Of a DNA stretch of 35,458 bases, positions 1-8,102 are shown in pieces. How positions within the stretch are numbered: the stretch's first letter is position 1; each line of letters opens with the position of its first letter. The notes under the pieces are model-generated. The model worked only from the letters and a program-made list of their open reading frames with translations. It was not told the origin of the DNA and did no database searches. The position numbers were made by a program, and so were the translations under genes. The stretch spans positions 1-35,458 of the forward strand of contig CANQWI010000006.1 of assembly GCA_947627515.1 (NCBI GenBank), given 5' to 3'. The DNA comes from an uncultured Clostridia bacterium (GTDB lineage: Bacteria > Bacillota > Clostridia > Christensenellales > Borkfalkiaceae).

Positions 1-120
1 CCCCCTTAGAAAGGGGGCAGGCGAGAGGAAGGACGTCATTGGAATGGCCCGTAGACAACAAGCCTTCGTCCTAAATCGCCCCCCACCACAATTTTTAATT
101 TTTAATTTTAAATTTTGAAT
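1..120 (+). repeat. Dispersed intergenic repeat, copy A (cut by window edge)
   Basis: Starts with the hairpin CCCCCTTAGAAAGGGGG (7-bp arms, AGA loop). About 50 bases of conserved unique sequence follow, then an AT-rich tail of repeated AATTTTTAATTTT units. The first 66 bases match the reverse complement of copy C (29096-29284) with only about two differences, and are clearly related to copy B (22847-23090). The part upstream of the hairpin, present in B and C, lies outside the window. No gene is seen in 1-174 apart from this repeat and the terminator that follows it. Confidence 0.85.
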
Positions 121-122
121 TC

Positions 123-161
123 AAAAAATTCCGTCCCGATGCGGAGGGCAGGGGGACGGAA
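123..161 (-). terminator. Intrinsic terminator of the Big_2 lipoprotein gene
   Basis: On the minus strand a perfect 9-bp stem (TTCCGTCCC at 129-137 pairs with 153-161) with a 15-base loop is followed directly by six T (123-128). It lies 13 bases past the stop codon at 175. The AT-rich tail of repeat copy A abuts it. Confidence 0.85.
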
Positions 162-174
162 AAAATCATTTACT

Positions 175-2598
175 TCAGAGCTGCTCCTTATTGGATGCGG
201 GGAGCGCGGATGGGGAGACGATCTCGGCGTCGGTGGGGACGTCAAACTCCGTCGTGCCGAAGTCGGAGAAGGTCGCTGTAGCCTCGACGACCCCCGAATG
301 GCCCTGCATGCTTCCGCGCAATTGGAGCTCGACGCCTACGATCTCATTGCCTTCGAGACAGATCCTCGCGCTCACGCTGAGGTCCTCTCCGAAGCCCAAC
401 AGCCCGCGGAAAAAGGATGTATCGACCTGAAGGCTCTCCGCAAGCCATGCGCCCTCCTCCTCGACAAGGTCGGGATACTCTGCAAGCGCATTTGCAACGC
501 TTGCCCAGTAGCTCTGCATCAAGGAGAAGATCGATGCGGTGAAGTCGGAATCCTCCTGCACCTCCTTGTACCATTTTTCATCCCGGAAGAAATACGAATA
601 GTAATGCTCTCCCTCATGCGTTGCATAGGTAAGGTCGAGCTTGCCGTCCTGCTCTGAGGTTTCGCCCCATAAGGCAAGAGCCTCGCCGTTGTTTGCCAAT
701 ACATGCCTCGTATCAACGCCCTCCATTGCCATGGTGAGCGTATAGCTGTCTGTGGGAAGCTCGCTGAGAAGGGCGGCGACCCCGTCGGCGTCCGGTTGAT
801 CCTGCGACTCAACGAGCTCGGCGTCGGGAAGCATGATCTCCGTCGTGCCGAAGCCGGAGATGTTTCCGTATGCAGTATATTCTCCGTTCTCGCCGAATAC
901 ATTGGTGTACTCGATCTTGACGAGCTTTTTGTCCTCGATCGTAACAACCACATTCTGCAAAACGCTGTGCTCTACGCCGATATCAAGCACGAGCTCCCCT
1001 GCGCCCCAGCCATTGTCTCCGCCATATTGGAAGGAGGAATACGACTTGAGGATCTCGATGAGAATGCTGCGCATCTGAGACCGCATCCCGAATCTGAGAT
1101 TTCTATAGGTGGCAAGGTCGTCCTCATTGGTCAGAGCTCTCTTGTACCACGTCTCTTCAACCTGAAAATATTGATAGACCGTCCCGTTCTCCTCGCTGTA
1201 AATGGTCGCAACGGGTGCACCGCCGCCAAAGGCACCATTCATCGATATCGCGGTCGGGGTGACCATTTCCTCGCTTTCTACCGCTCCCGTGGATGATAAT
1301 GTGAAGTTGTTCGGCCAATCCTCCTCAAGCTCTCCTGCGAGCGGGGCGAAAATGGCCTCCCATTCGTCGTACGACATCGAGCCTTCACGGGCGACTACAT
1401 TGACGGTATAGGTGACGGATTTTCCGTCGACCGTGCCGACAAGATGCGCGACGCCCTCGCCGACCGCCTGGAAGCCCCCGTTTTCGTCAATGATAACGAC
1501 CTTGGGGTTGTCGGTCGTCCAGTGCACGATACGATAGGTGGCATTTTCGGGCTGAATGTCCACGATCGGCTCGCGGATATAGTTTTCGGGATACGTCGTC
1601 GTCTCCGTCTCATTCAGCGTAAGGCCTGTGACGTGCACGACGGACACATCGGGAATGTCGATCGTCGTCGAGCCGATGTTTTCGATCGTGATGATCTCAT
1701 CCTGATCCCCGTCCACGCCGTCGATGAGAAGGCACTCCACTCTCACAAGCGTGTCGCCCTTGAAGTCGACCTTGGCGTTCTTGATGGTATAGCCGTACTT
1801 CTCGATGAGCGGGTTGGTATAGCTGCCGTTTTCGAAGGTAAAATCTTCATAGCTCTCGCCAAACAGTGTCGAGGCATACTGCACAAGAAGCGTTGCCTGC
1901 TCCTCCGCGCGATACTCGTAATGCTCCTTTGTGCACTCACGGAGAGCCCACGGGTCCTTTTCGGAATTCTCCTTATAATACTCGAAGTAGGTCCCGTCCT
2001 TCTGAGGCACAAAGACATGCTCCTCGAAGACGTCGGGCTCCTCCGTGTAGTCGTTCTCTAAAATTTCATAGTAAACGTCCCCGTCGATCCGCATCGCGCC
2101 GCAGAGCGCGTGCTCGTCCGTCGTATCCGTGCGGGTGAGGGTGTAATTTGCGCCCGACACAAAGGCCTCAAGCGTCGCCTGCCAATCCTCTGCGCTCATT
2201 TTCCCCGTTGCGGGAGCGACCACCGTGACGGAGCAGCTCGCCTCCTTGTTGTTTGAGGTCTTGGCGGTGATCACCGCCGTGCCTGCCGTGAGGGCCTTGA
2301 CCCTGCCGCTGTCCACGGTCGCGACTGCGGGAGCAGAGGAGCTCCAAGTGACGCTCTTGTCCGTCGCGTTTGCGGGTGCGACTGTCGCGGTAAGCGTCTC
2401 CTCATCGCCGATCTCAAGGAGAAGCTCGCTCTCGCTGAGGGTGAGGGAGGTCGCCTCGACCTTATCCTCTCCCTGATTCTGACCGCCGTTGCCGCCGCCC
2501 GTGCCGCTGCCCGTGCTCTGCTCACCGCAGGCGACGAGGCCGAGGGAGAGCCCGAGCGCAAGCGTAAGGCCCAAAACTGCTACTACTCTTTTCTTCAT
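175..2598 (-). CDS. Lipoprotein with two Ig-like (Big_2) domains and three repeat modules
   Basis: 807 residues. The start is at 2598: MKKR begins a typical lipoprotein signal with lipobox LVAC (Cys24), and AGAGGAAC lies just upstream; an upstream in-frame start would add an implausible leader. After a Gly/Ser/Gln-rich linker (25-46) come a Big_2 domain (about 49-127), a module (133-317), a second Big_2 domain (322-402) and two more modules (407-597 and 603-795). Each module opens with a short helix-like segment such as SYDEWEAIF, contains a YxYF...WYK stretch and closes with a G(F)GTTE-type strand. That shape suggests LppX/LolA-like beta half-barrels, which is inference only. It is probably tethered to the outer face of the membrane. 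The gene diverges from the sensor kinase gene to its right. I do not recognise a specific function or substrate. Confidence 0.9.
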   Translation of the reverse strand: MKKRVVAVLGLTLALGLSLGLVACGEQSTGSGTGGGNGGQNQGEDKVEATSLTLSESELLLEIGDEETLTATVAPANATDKSVTWSSSAPAVATVDSGRVKALTAGTAVITAKTSNNKEASCSVTVVAPATGKMSAEDWQATLEAFVSGANYTLTRTDTTDEHALCGAMRIDGDVYYEILENDYTEEPDVFEEHVFVPQKDGTYFEYYKENSEKDPWALRECTKEHYEYRAEEQATLLVQYASTLFGESYEDFTFENGSYTNPLIEKYGYTIKNAKVDFKGDTLVRVECLLIDGVDGDQDEIITIENIGSTTIDIPDVSVVHVTGLTLNETETTTYPENYIREPIVDIQPENATYRIVHWTTDNPKVVIIDENGGFQAVGEGVAHLVGTVDGKSVTYTVNVVAREGSMSYDEWEAIFAPLAGELEEDWPNNFTLSSTGAVESEEMVTPTAISMNGAFGGGAPVATIYSEENGTVYQYFQVEETWYKRALTNEDDLATYRNLRFGMRSQMRSILIEILKSYSSFQYGGDNGWGAGELVLDIGVEHSVLQNVVVTIEDKKLVKIEYTNVFGENGEYTAYGNISGFGTTEIMLPDAELVESQDQPDADGVAALLSELPTDSYTLTMAMEGVDTRHVLANNGEALALWGETSEQDGKLDLTYATHEGEHYYSYFFRDEKWYKEVQEDSDFTASIFSLMQSYWASVANALAEYPDLVEEEGAWLAESLQVDTSFFRGLLGFGEDLSVSARICLEGNEIVGVELQLRGSMQGHSGVVEATATFSDFGTTEFDVPTDAEIVSPSALPASNKEQL

Positions 2599-2648
2599 AT
2601 TTGTTCCTCTGAAGCGGGAGGACTTCGCGTGCCCTCCCATTCAGGGCT

Positions 2649-2654
2649 ATTTTA
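2649..2654 (-). promoter_or_regulatory. Possible -10 box for the Big_2 lipoprotein gene
   Basis: TAAAAT on the minus strand, about 50 bases upstream of the start at 2598. No convincing -35 hexamer lies at 16-18 bases spacing (CGCTTT is the nearest), so this is a weak call. Confidence 0.3.
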
Positions 2655-2730
2655 GCATCGGATGTGTTAAAAAAGCGTTAATATGTCGGAATATATGAAA
2701 AAATTTTTTAGAAAATTTTTGCCGTATATC

Positions 2731-2759
2731 TTGGAAAACGGCAAGATTTCATGTATAAT
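2731..2759 (+). promoter_or_regulatory. Sigma-70/A promoter of the sensor kinase operon
   Basis: TTGGAA (2731-2736), a 17-base spacer, then a perfect TATAAT (2754-2759). Six bases separate the -10 box from the A of the ATG at 2766, so transcription is expected to begin at or within a base or two of the start codon, giving a leaderless or near-leaderless message. Confidence 0.8.
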
Positions 2760-2765
2760 AGAGGC

Positions 2766-4139
2766 ATGAAAACCAAGCTGCCGCTCTTTGCGCTCGCGGG
2801 GCTGCTTCTCTCCCTCGCGTTTGCCGTCGCGGTCCCCCTGCTCGTAACAAATGCAGGCTTATCCATGGATACCGCCGCGGTCGGCCCCGTCCATATGACG
2901 GTGGTCGGGTTTTTGGTGCTCATTCTCATCGTGGAGACCGTCTCGGTGTTCAAGATCGACGATTCCACCTTTCACACCGTCCTCATCGCGGGGAGCCTGC
3001 TCGCGCTGTACTTTTTCTCGACAGACACCGTCCTCTTCTTTCAAAGCTTCGGCATCAGGCTGCATCGGCTGGCGGTCGGGATCTCCTCGCAGATCTCCTT
3101 CGTGCTGTCGGAGGGCTTCTGCATCTGGTACATCCTCTTTTTATATGGCATCCGCTGGAGCACGAGGACCTTTGCGGCCATCCTTCTCCCCGTCATGTTC
3201 TCCCTGCTCGGCGGCACGGTCGCGCTCAACTACGGCTACGGCTTCGTCCCCCACATCTTTGCGGTGGTAGCTCTCGCCGCGGGGATGGGCATTGCCCTGT
3301 GGCAGGCGGAAAGGCGCGGGAGGCTCGTGCTGACGACCTACTTTGTCGTCGCCCTCTTCTGCCTGAGTGCGGGGGCGCAGACGGTAAACGTCCTTGGCTA
3401 CGACGGCCGCGCCATTCTCGTTCCCGGGCTGACCCTCGCCTATGCCATCCTGACCGCGCTGATGTTCTTCTCCGTCTATTTCGCCTTCTCGGCGCATGCG
3501 GATCTCAAGGCGGTGCAGTCGGACAAGTACAAATCCGAGGCGCAGTCCTTCAAGACTAAGGCCCTTTCGGGGCAGATCCAGCCGCACTTTATCTTCAACG
3601 CGCTCGAGGCCGTGCGCTCCCTCTACCACAGGGACATGGCCTCGGGGGATGAGGCGGTCACGCGGCTGAGCGAATTTTTAAGGGAGAGCGTCAACGCCTT
3701 TGACGATGAGCTCGTCCCCTTCGAGCAGGAGCTCGACACCGTCTACAACTATACGGAATTTGAAAATTTAAAGCGGCCCAAGCCCATCGAGGTCATATTC
3801 GACACCGATTATACGGACTTCCGCGTGCCGCCCTTTGCCGTCCAGCCCTTTGTCGAAAACGCCTTCCGCTACAGCGGCGTGGAGGAAAGGGAGGACGGGC
3901 GCGTCGTTATTTCAAGCACGCTGCGGGAGGGCGTGATCCTCCTTGAGATCTCCGACAACGGCAGAGGCTTCGACCCCGCCAAAATCAAGGAGAGCTCGCA
4001 CGGCATCCGCAACGCATGCGAGCGGTTCGAAATGCTGCTTGATACGACGCCGCACATCGACAGTGCCCCCGGCAAGGGGACGCGCATCCTTATCGCCATC
4101 GAGCCAATGGAGGAAGCTGATGAAGATCGTGATCATTGA
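2766..4139 (+). CDS. LytS/YehU-type membrane sensor histidine kinase
   Basis: 457 residues from ATG 2766. An in-frame ATG at 2751 overlaps the -10 box and would be upstream of the predicted transcript start. Residues 1-240 form about seven hydrophobic segments with short loops, so sensing is probably in or near the membrane. The His_kinase (PF06580) motif GQIQPHFIFNAL puts the phospho-acceptor at His274. A HATPase domain follows, with the N box near VQPFVENAFRYSG (about 359-371), DNGRGFD (about 397-403) and GKGTRI near the end. It should phosphorylate the regulator encoded next, whose gene overlaps it by 20 bases, implying translational coupling. GAGG sits only one base before the ATG, too close to act as a normal ribosome binding site. 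The signal sensed is unknown. Confidence 0.93.
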   Translation: MKTKLPLFALAGLLLSLAFAVAVPLLVTNAGLSMDTAAVGPVHMTVVGFLVLILIVETVSVFKIDDSTFHTVLIAGSLLALYFFSTDTVLFFQSFGIRLHRLAVGISSQISFVLSEGFCIWYILFLYGIRWSTRTFAAILLPVMFSLLGGTVALNYGYGFVPHIFAVVALAAGMGIALWQAERRGRLVLTTYFVVALFCLSAGAQTVNVLGYDGRAILVPGLTLAYAILTALMFFSVYFAFSAHADLKAVQSDKYKSEAQSFKTKALSGQIQPHFIFNALEAVRSLYHRDMASGDEAVTRLSEFLRESVNAFDDELVPFEQELDTVYNYTEFENLKRPKPIEVIFDTDYTDFRVPPFAVQPFVENAFRYSGVEEREDGRVVISSTLREGVILLEISDNGRGFDPAKIKESSHGIRNACERFEMLLDTTPHIDSAPGKGTRILIAIEPMEEADEDRDH

Positions 4140-4899
4140 CGATGAAATGTACGCACTGCAGTCCTTTCTGAGCGAGGTCATCGACTGCGACGTCGAATGC
4201 AGGTTCTTTAAGGACGACGAAAAAGCCGTGCTCGACTACCTCTCCAGAAACAACGTGGACGCGATCTTTTCGGATGTCAGCATGCCACGGGTGGACGGGA
4301 TTGAGCTCGCCGAGAAAATCGTCTCCCTCACCGAGAGCATCCCCATCGTCTTTATCACGGGAATGAATGTGACGATGGAGGACCTGCCCGAGAAGGTACG
4401 GGCCCGCACGCTCGGCTTTCTCTATAAGCCGTACAACACCCACAGGCTGCTCGAATATCTCAATGTGATCCGTCGCCGCAAGCCCCATCTCGAGGTGAGG
4501 ACGTTCGGCAGCTTCGACTGCTTTGCGGACGGAAAGCTCGTGATGTTCTCCTCGGCAAAGTCAAAGGAGCTGTTTGCCCTTCTCATCGTCTACAACGGAA
4601 ACAGCCTGACGATGTCGGACGCCATCACGCACCTTTGGCAGGACAACGACGTGGAGAAGGCAAAGATCCTCTACCGCAACGCCGTCTTTCGCCTGAGAAA
4701 GACGCTCTCCGAGGTCGGCGTGGAGTGCGTCGGCTTCGGGCGGGCGGTGCTCACCCTCGACAAGACGAACATCTCCTGCGACTTTTGGGATTTTCTGCGC
4801 ACGGGCGGGGACGCCTACCGCGGAGAGTTTCTAAAAAGCTACGACTGGAGCATCGAATATCTCCCCCTTCTCGACAAGCTCGCCAACCTCAAGGATTAA
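4120..4899 (+). CDS. Response regulator with SARP-like winged-helix output domain
   Basis: 259 residues. The start at 4120 has GGAGG six bases upstream and begins the receiver motif MKIVIIDDE. Receiver residues are Asp7/Asp8, phospho-acceptor Asp52 (FSDVSMPRVDG), Thr80 and Lys103 (LYKP). The C-terminal part (about 123-230) reads as an AfsR/DnrI (SARP)-type winged helix: a GSFDCFADGK strand, SSAKSKELFALL, LTMSDAITHLW, then a helix ending FRLRKTL. A short tail (YRGEFLKSYDW) resembles the start of a BTAD domain, but the full BTAD is absent. LytS-type kinases usually pair with LytTR regulators, so this partner is unusual. It probably controls transcription of an unlinked or neighbouring target; none is evident here. 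Confidence 0.92.
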   Translation: MKIVIIDDEMYALQSFLSEVIDCDVECRFFKDDEKAVLDYLSRNNVDAIFSDVSMPRVDGIELAEKIVSLTESIPIVFITGMNVTMEDLPEKVRARTLGFLYKPYNTHRLLEYLNVIRRRKPHLEVRTFGSFDCFADGKLVMFSSAKSKELFALLIVYNGNSLTMSDAITHLWQDNDVEKAKILYRNAVFRLRKTLSEVGVECVGFGRAVLTLDKTNISCDFWDFLRTGGDAYRGEFLKSYDWSIEYLPLLDKLANLKD

Positions 4900-4905
4900 A
4901 ATTCC

Positions 4906-4934
4906 CCCTCCTTCTCCCACGAAGGAGGGTTTTT
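4906..4934 (+). terminator. Intrinsic terminator of the kinase/SARP-like regulator operon
   Basis: A perfect 9-bp stem, CCCTCCTTC (4906-4914) with GAAGGAGGG (4921-4929), a six-base loop and a TTTTT tail, starting 6 bases after the stop codon. Confidence 0.93.
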
Positions 4935-4955
4935 GCACAATATTCCGAAATATAC

Positions 4956-4983
4956 TTGCAATTATTATAATTTGGAGTATAAT
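4956..4983 (+). promoter_or_regulatory. Promoter of the AAA/DUF234 ATPase gene
   Basis: TTGCAA (4956-4961), 16-base spacer, perfect TATAAT (4978-4983). The expected start near 4990 leaves a leader of about 14 bases that just contains the AAGGAG ribosome binding site (4993-4998). A second TATAAT at 4966-4971 lacks a good -35. Confidence 0.8.
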
Positions 4984-5003
4984 AATATTCGTAAGGAGAT
5001 ACT

Positions 5004-6395
5004 ATGCGGAGATTTGTCAACAGAACAAAAGAGCTTGCCTCGCTGGAAAAGCAATATGCCTCGGACGGGTCCTCGCTCGTGGTCGTCTACGGGCGGCGGC
5101 GTGTGGGCAAGACTGCCCTTTTGTCGGAGTTTATCAAGCGGCACGGGGACAGCCTGTACTTTCTTGCGACGGAGGAATCGGCGGCGCAGAATCTCAGATA
5201 TTTCTGTGCGCAGGCCGCGGAGCTTACGGGAAACCCGCTTCTCGCGACGGCGGCAGACTGGTACACCGCGTTCAAAGCACTTGCGGCCTTCCCGACGCAG
5301 ACGAAAAAGCTCCTCGTGATCGATGAATTTCAATATCTCGGGCAATCCGACCCCGCCTTCCCCTCTGTTCTGCAAAAGCTCTGGGACACTGTTCTCAAGG
5401 ACGCGAATGTGATGCTCGTTTTATGCGGGTCGCTCGTGTCCCTCATGCGGTCGCAGACGCTCGACTACGGCAGTCCGCTGTACGGCAGAAGGACGGGGCA
5501 GCTCCGTCTCAGGCAGATCCCGTTCAAATATTACCATGAATTCTACGACGGAAGGCCGAACGGGGAGCTTCTGCCCTTCTATGCGGTGACGGGCGGGGTG
5601 CCGAAGTACATCGAGGCGTTCCGCGGATACGACGACGTGTTTGAGGGGATCAGAGAAAACGTGCTCGACCCGCAGAGCTTTCTGTATGAGGAGCCCTATT
5701 TCCTTCTGCAAAAGGAGGTCAGCGAGATCGGGAGCTACTTCTCTCTCATCAAGGCGATCGCCATGGGGAACAGAAAGCTCTCCGAGATCGCGGCAGAGCT
5801 CGGCGTCAAGCAGACCAATCTCACAAAATATCTCAAGGTGCTCATCGACCTTGACCTCGTGGAGCGGGAGGTGCCCGTCACGGAGACCGCGCCCGAGAAG
5901 AGCAAAAGCGGGCTTTATCGCATCACCGACAACTACATCGCCTTCTGGTTCCGCTTCGTCTACCCCTACCGCACCTATCTCGAGCGCGGCGAGACGGAGT
6001 ACGTGCTCTCCCGCATAAAGGAGGGCTTCGTGCAGAATCTTGTGTCCTTTGTGTATGAGGACGTCTGCCGTGAGAGGCTGTGGGAGCTCTCCGCGGCGGG
6101 TGAGGTCGGACATTTTGACAAGGTGGGAAGCTACTGGGGCTCTGCGGCGGGTGAGGTCGACATCGTCGCAATCGACCTGTCGGAAAAGAGGCTTCTCTGC
6201 GGGGAATGCAAGTATTCGGTCTCTCCGAAGGGGCTCTCCGTCCTGCATGAGCTGCAAAAAAAAGGAGAGGCCCTGCAGGCCCTGACGGGCGCGAGGGAGG
6301 TCTCCTACGTCATTTTCAGCACGGGAGGCTTTACAAAGGGTCTCCTCGACGAGGCAAAAAGAGATCAAAGCGTCAGGCTCTTCTCCGAGATCTGA
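5004..6395 (+). CDS. AAA ATPase with C-terminal DUF234 (nuclease-like) domain
   Basis: 463 residues, matching the archaeal/bacterial ATPase_2 plus DUF234 family. The Walker A motif GRRRVGKT is at 30-37, Walker B LLVIDEFQ at 103-110, and a sensor-like segment VLCGS at 139-143. A winged helix follows (about 255-290: KLSEIAAELGVKQTNLTKYL), then GLYRITDNYIAFWFRF. The C-terminal DUF234 region carries GEVDIVAID (383-391) and GECKYS (400-405); Glu384, Asp386, Glu401 and Lys403 fit a PD-(D/E)XK nuclease-type core, a relationship known for this family. Members are widespread, often solitary and of uncertain biological role. AAGGAG five bases upstream fixes the start. It is monocistronic between two terminators and is not obviously linked to its neighbours. 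Confidence 0.92.
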   Translation: MRRFVNRTKELASLEKQYASDGSSLVVVYGRRRVGKTALLSEFIKRHGDSLYFLATEESAAQNLRYFCAQAAELTGNPLLATAADWYTAFKALAAFPTQTKKLLVIDEFQYLGQSDPAFPSVLQKLWDTVLKDANVMLVLCGSLVSLMRSQTLDYGSPLYGRRTGQLRLRQIPFKYYHEFYDGRPNGELLPFYAVTGGVPKYIEAFRGYDDVFEGIRENVLDPQSFLYEEPYFLLQKEVSEIGSYFSLIKAIAMGNRKLSEIAAELGVKQTNLTKYLKVLIDLDLVEREVPVTETAPEKSKSGLYRITDNYIAFWFRFVYPYRTYLERGETEYVLSRIKEGFVQNLVSFVYEDVCRERLWELSAAGEVGHFDKVGSYWGSAAGEVDIVAIDLSEKRLLCGECKYSVSPKGLSVLHELQKKGEALQALTGAREVSYVIFSTGGFTKGLLDEAKRDQSVRLFSEI

Positions 6396-6405
6396 AGCAC
6401 CGTAC

Positions 6406-6451
6406 AAAAAACACCCGAGGCGCGGCACAAGGCCGTGGACGGGTGTTTTTT
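6406..6451. terminator. Bidirectional terminator between convergent genes
   Basis: AAAAAACACCCG (6406-6417) is perfectly complementary to CGGGTGTTTTTT (6440-6451), with an inner GCGGC/GCCGT pairing. It serves the ATPase gene on the plus strand and the importer operon on the minus strand, 14 bases beyond its last stop. Confidence 0.93.
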
Positions 6452-6465
6452 GGTAGGACAACAAC

Positions 6466-6858
6466 TCAGAGAGTCAGATCGAGCGTGAGAAAGAGAGCCG
6501 CAACGGCGACATAGACGAGGCCGACGATGAGGAGAAAGGCGAGAGACCGCTTTTTCCCCTTTTTTGCCTCGCGGTATTCATAAAAATCCTTATATTTACG
6601 CTCTAAATTCCTGCGGAAGAGGCTGAAAAAGAGGATCGCGGAGTAGGCGAAGATGTCGAACAGCCCCCCGTTGCTGACGAAGATGATGAGCCCGACGCAG
6701 GTGAGGATCACGCCTGCGGCAAAGAAGCCGTCCGAGAGGATGCCATAGACGGTCTCGTGCCGTTCTGCGGCGAAGAGTCCCCTTCCGTACATGACGAGGA
6801 GTGCGAGCCCCGCGCCGACCAGCGCAGAAATAAGGTATTTCAGCAGAGTATTTTTCAT
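6466..6858 (-). CDS. Small membrane protein, DUF3899 family
   Basis: 130 residues with three to four hydrophobic segments: about 8-26, 43-63, 68-82 and 107-128. A basic stretch, FRRNLERKYKDFYEYREAKK, lies between the third and the last. The pattern GILSDGFFAAGVILTCVGLI followed by FVSNGGLFD matches DUF3899 as I remember it. The ATG overlaps the stop of the upstream ATPase gene by three bases (ATGA), so it is the last gene of the importer operon and probably translationally coupled. No good ribosome binding site of its own is visible. Its role is unknown; an accessory membrane component of the transporter is possible but unproven. Confidence 0.85.
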   Translation of the reverse strand: MKNTLLKYLISALVGAGLALLVMYGRGLFAAERHETVYGILSDGFFAAGVILTCVGLIIFVSNGGLFDIFAYSAILFFSLFRRNLERKYKDFYEYREAKKGKKRSLAFLLIVGLVYVAVAALFLTLDLTL

Positions 6859-8102
6859 GAAAGCTGTCTTTGATAGCGTTCGAACTCGGCGTCGTTGCAG
6901 TAGACAAAGTGCCCCGCGGAGACCTCCCGCATCGTGGGCTTGTCGACGGAATAGTCGTGCTCGGCAATGGGGTTATAGACGATCCTCGTCCTGCCGCGCT
7001 CATAGACGGGGTCGGGAAGAGGGATCGCGGAGAGGAGCGACCGCGTGTAGGGATGCAAAGGATGCGCAAAGAGGTCGTCGGAGGAGGCGAGCTCGACGAG
7101 CTTTCCGAAGTACATGACGCCGATGCGATCGGAGAAGTACTTGACGACGGAGAGGTCGTGCGCGATAAAGAGGATGGTGAGCCCGAGCTCGTGCCTCAGA
7201 TCGTTCAGAAGGTTTATGACCTGCGCCTGAATGGAGACGTCGAGCGCGGAGATGGGCTCATCCGCGATGATGAGCTCGGGATTGAGGATGATGGACCGTG
7301 CGATGCCGATACGCTGACGCTGCCCGCCCGAGAACTCGTGGGGATAGCGGTTGGCATGGTCGGGAACGAGCCCGACGAGGTCGAGCATCCTGAAGACCTG
7401 CTCGTCGATGTATTTTTTGTCCTTGACGCCGCGGATCACGAGGCCCTCGGCGATGATGTCGTGGACGGTCATGCGGGGGTCGAGCGAGGCGATGGGGTCC
7501 TGAAAGATCATCTGGATCTTGTTCATGATGCGGTCCTTCCCTGCGAGACGGACTGCCTCCTTCTCCTCTGCCTCGAGTGCGGAAAGCCGCTCGGGATCGG
7601 ACTCTGCGGCCTTCTTATCCGCATAGGCCGCGCGGACCTTTTCTACCTGCGCCCTCGCAAACTTTTTGTTGCAATTCTTCTGATCGTCGACGGCACTGCG
7701 GATGTTTTTCGACTGCTCGGAGAGGACGGCGTGAAGCTCCTCCTCTGCCTTTGCGAGACGGGCAGCGCATTCCTCCTCGGAGGCTCCTGCCTCCTTTGCG
7801 GCCTCGATCTCCTTCTTCTGCGCCTTAAAGGCTGCCTTGGCGGCGCGGACCGCGTCCTTATAGGTGCGTGTGCCCGCCCCGATGCGCTGGCCCTCGAAGT
7901 AGATACTGCCGCCCGTGATGTCGTAGAGACGGATGATGGAGCGGCCCGTGGTCGTCTTACCGCAGCCCGATTCGCCGACAAGGCCGAATACCTCGCCCCG
8001 CTTGACGTCGAAGCTGACGTCGTCCACGGCCTTGAGCTCCGCGTGCCCCATCTTGAAATACTGGCAGAGATGCTCCACCTTCAGGATAATATCGTCATTC
8101 AT
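6855..8102 (-). CDS. oppF: Peptide ABC transporter ATPase, OppF/AmiF-like, with helical insertion
   Basis: 415 residues against about 310-330 for the family. Walker A GESGCGKT is at 43-50, Q-loop IFQDPIASLDPRM at 199-211, signature FSGGQRQRIGIA at 257-268 and Walker B LIIADEP at 277-283; the nearby SALD motif and switch His (FIAHDLS) are present, so it should hydrolyse ATP. Residues about 74-190, between Walker A and the Q-loop, are an Ala/Lys/Glu-rich insertion predicted to form long helices or a coiled coil. The C-terminal peptide-transporter tail has HPLHPYTRSLLSAIPLPDP and ends in the Firmicutes form VSAGHFVYC without the usual Cys-rich GCxFxxRC segment. The start has GGGAGG upstream, and the gene overlaps the preceding ATPase gene by eight bases. 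Confidence 0.95.
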   Translation of the reverse strand: MNDDIILKVEHLCQYFKMGHAELKAVDDVSFDVKRGEVFGLVGESGCGKTTTGRSIIRLYDITGGSIYFEGQRIGAGTRTYKDAVRAAKAAFKAQKKEIEAAKEAGASEEECAARLAKAEEELHAVLSEQSKNIRSAVDDQKNCNKKFARAQVEKVRAAYADKKAAESDPERLSALEAEEKEAVRLAGKDRIMNKIQMIFQDPIASLDPRMTVHDIIAEGLVIRGVKDKKYIDEQVFRMLDLVGLVPDHANRYPHEFSGGQRQRIGIARSIILNPELIIADEPISALDVSIQAQVINLLNDLRHELGLTILFIAHDLSVVKYFSDRIGVMYFGKLVELASSDDLFAHPLHPYTRSLLSAIPLPDPVYERGRTRIVYNPIAEHDYSVDKPTMREVSAGHFVYCNDAEFERYQRQLS

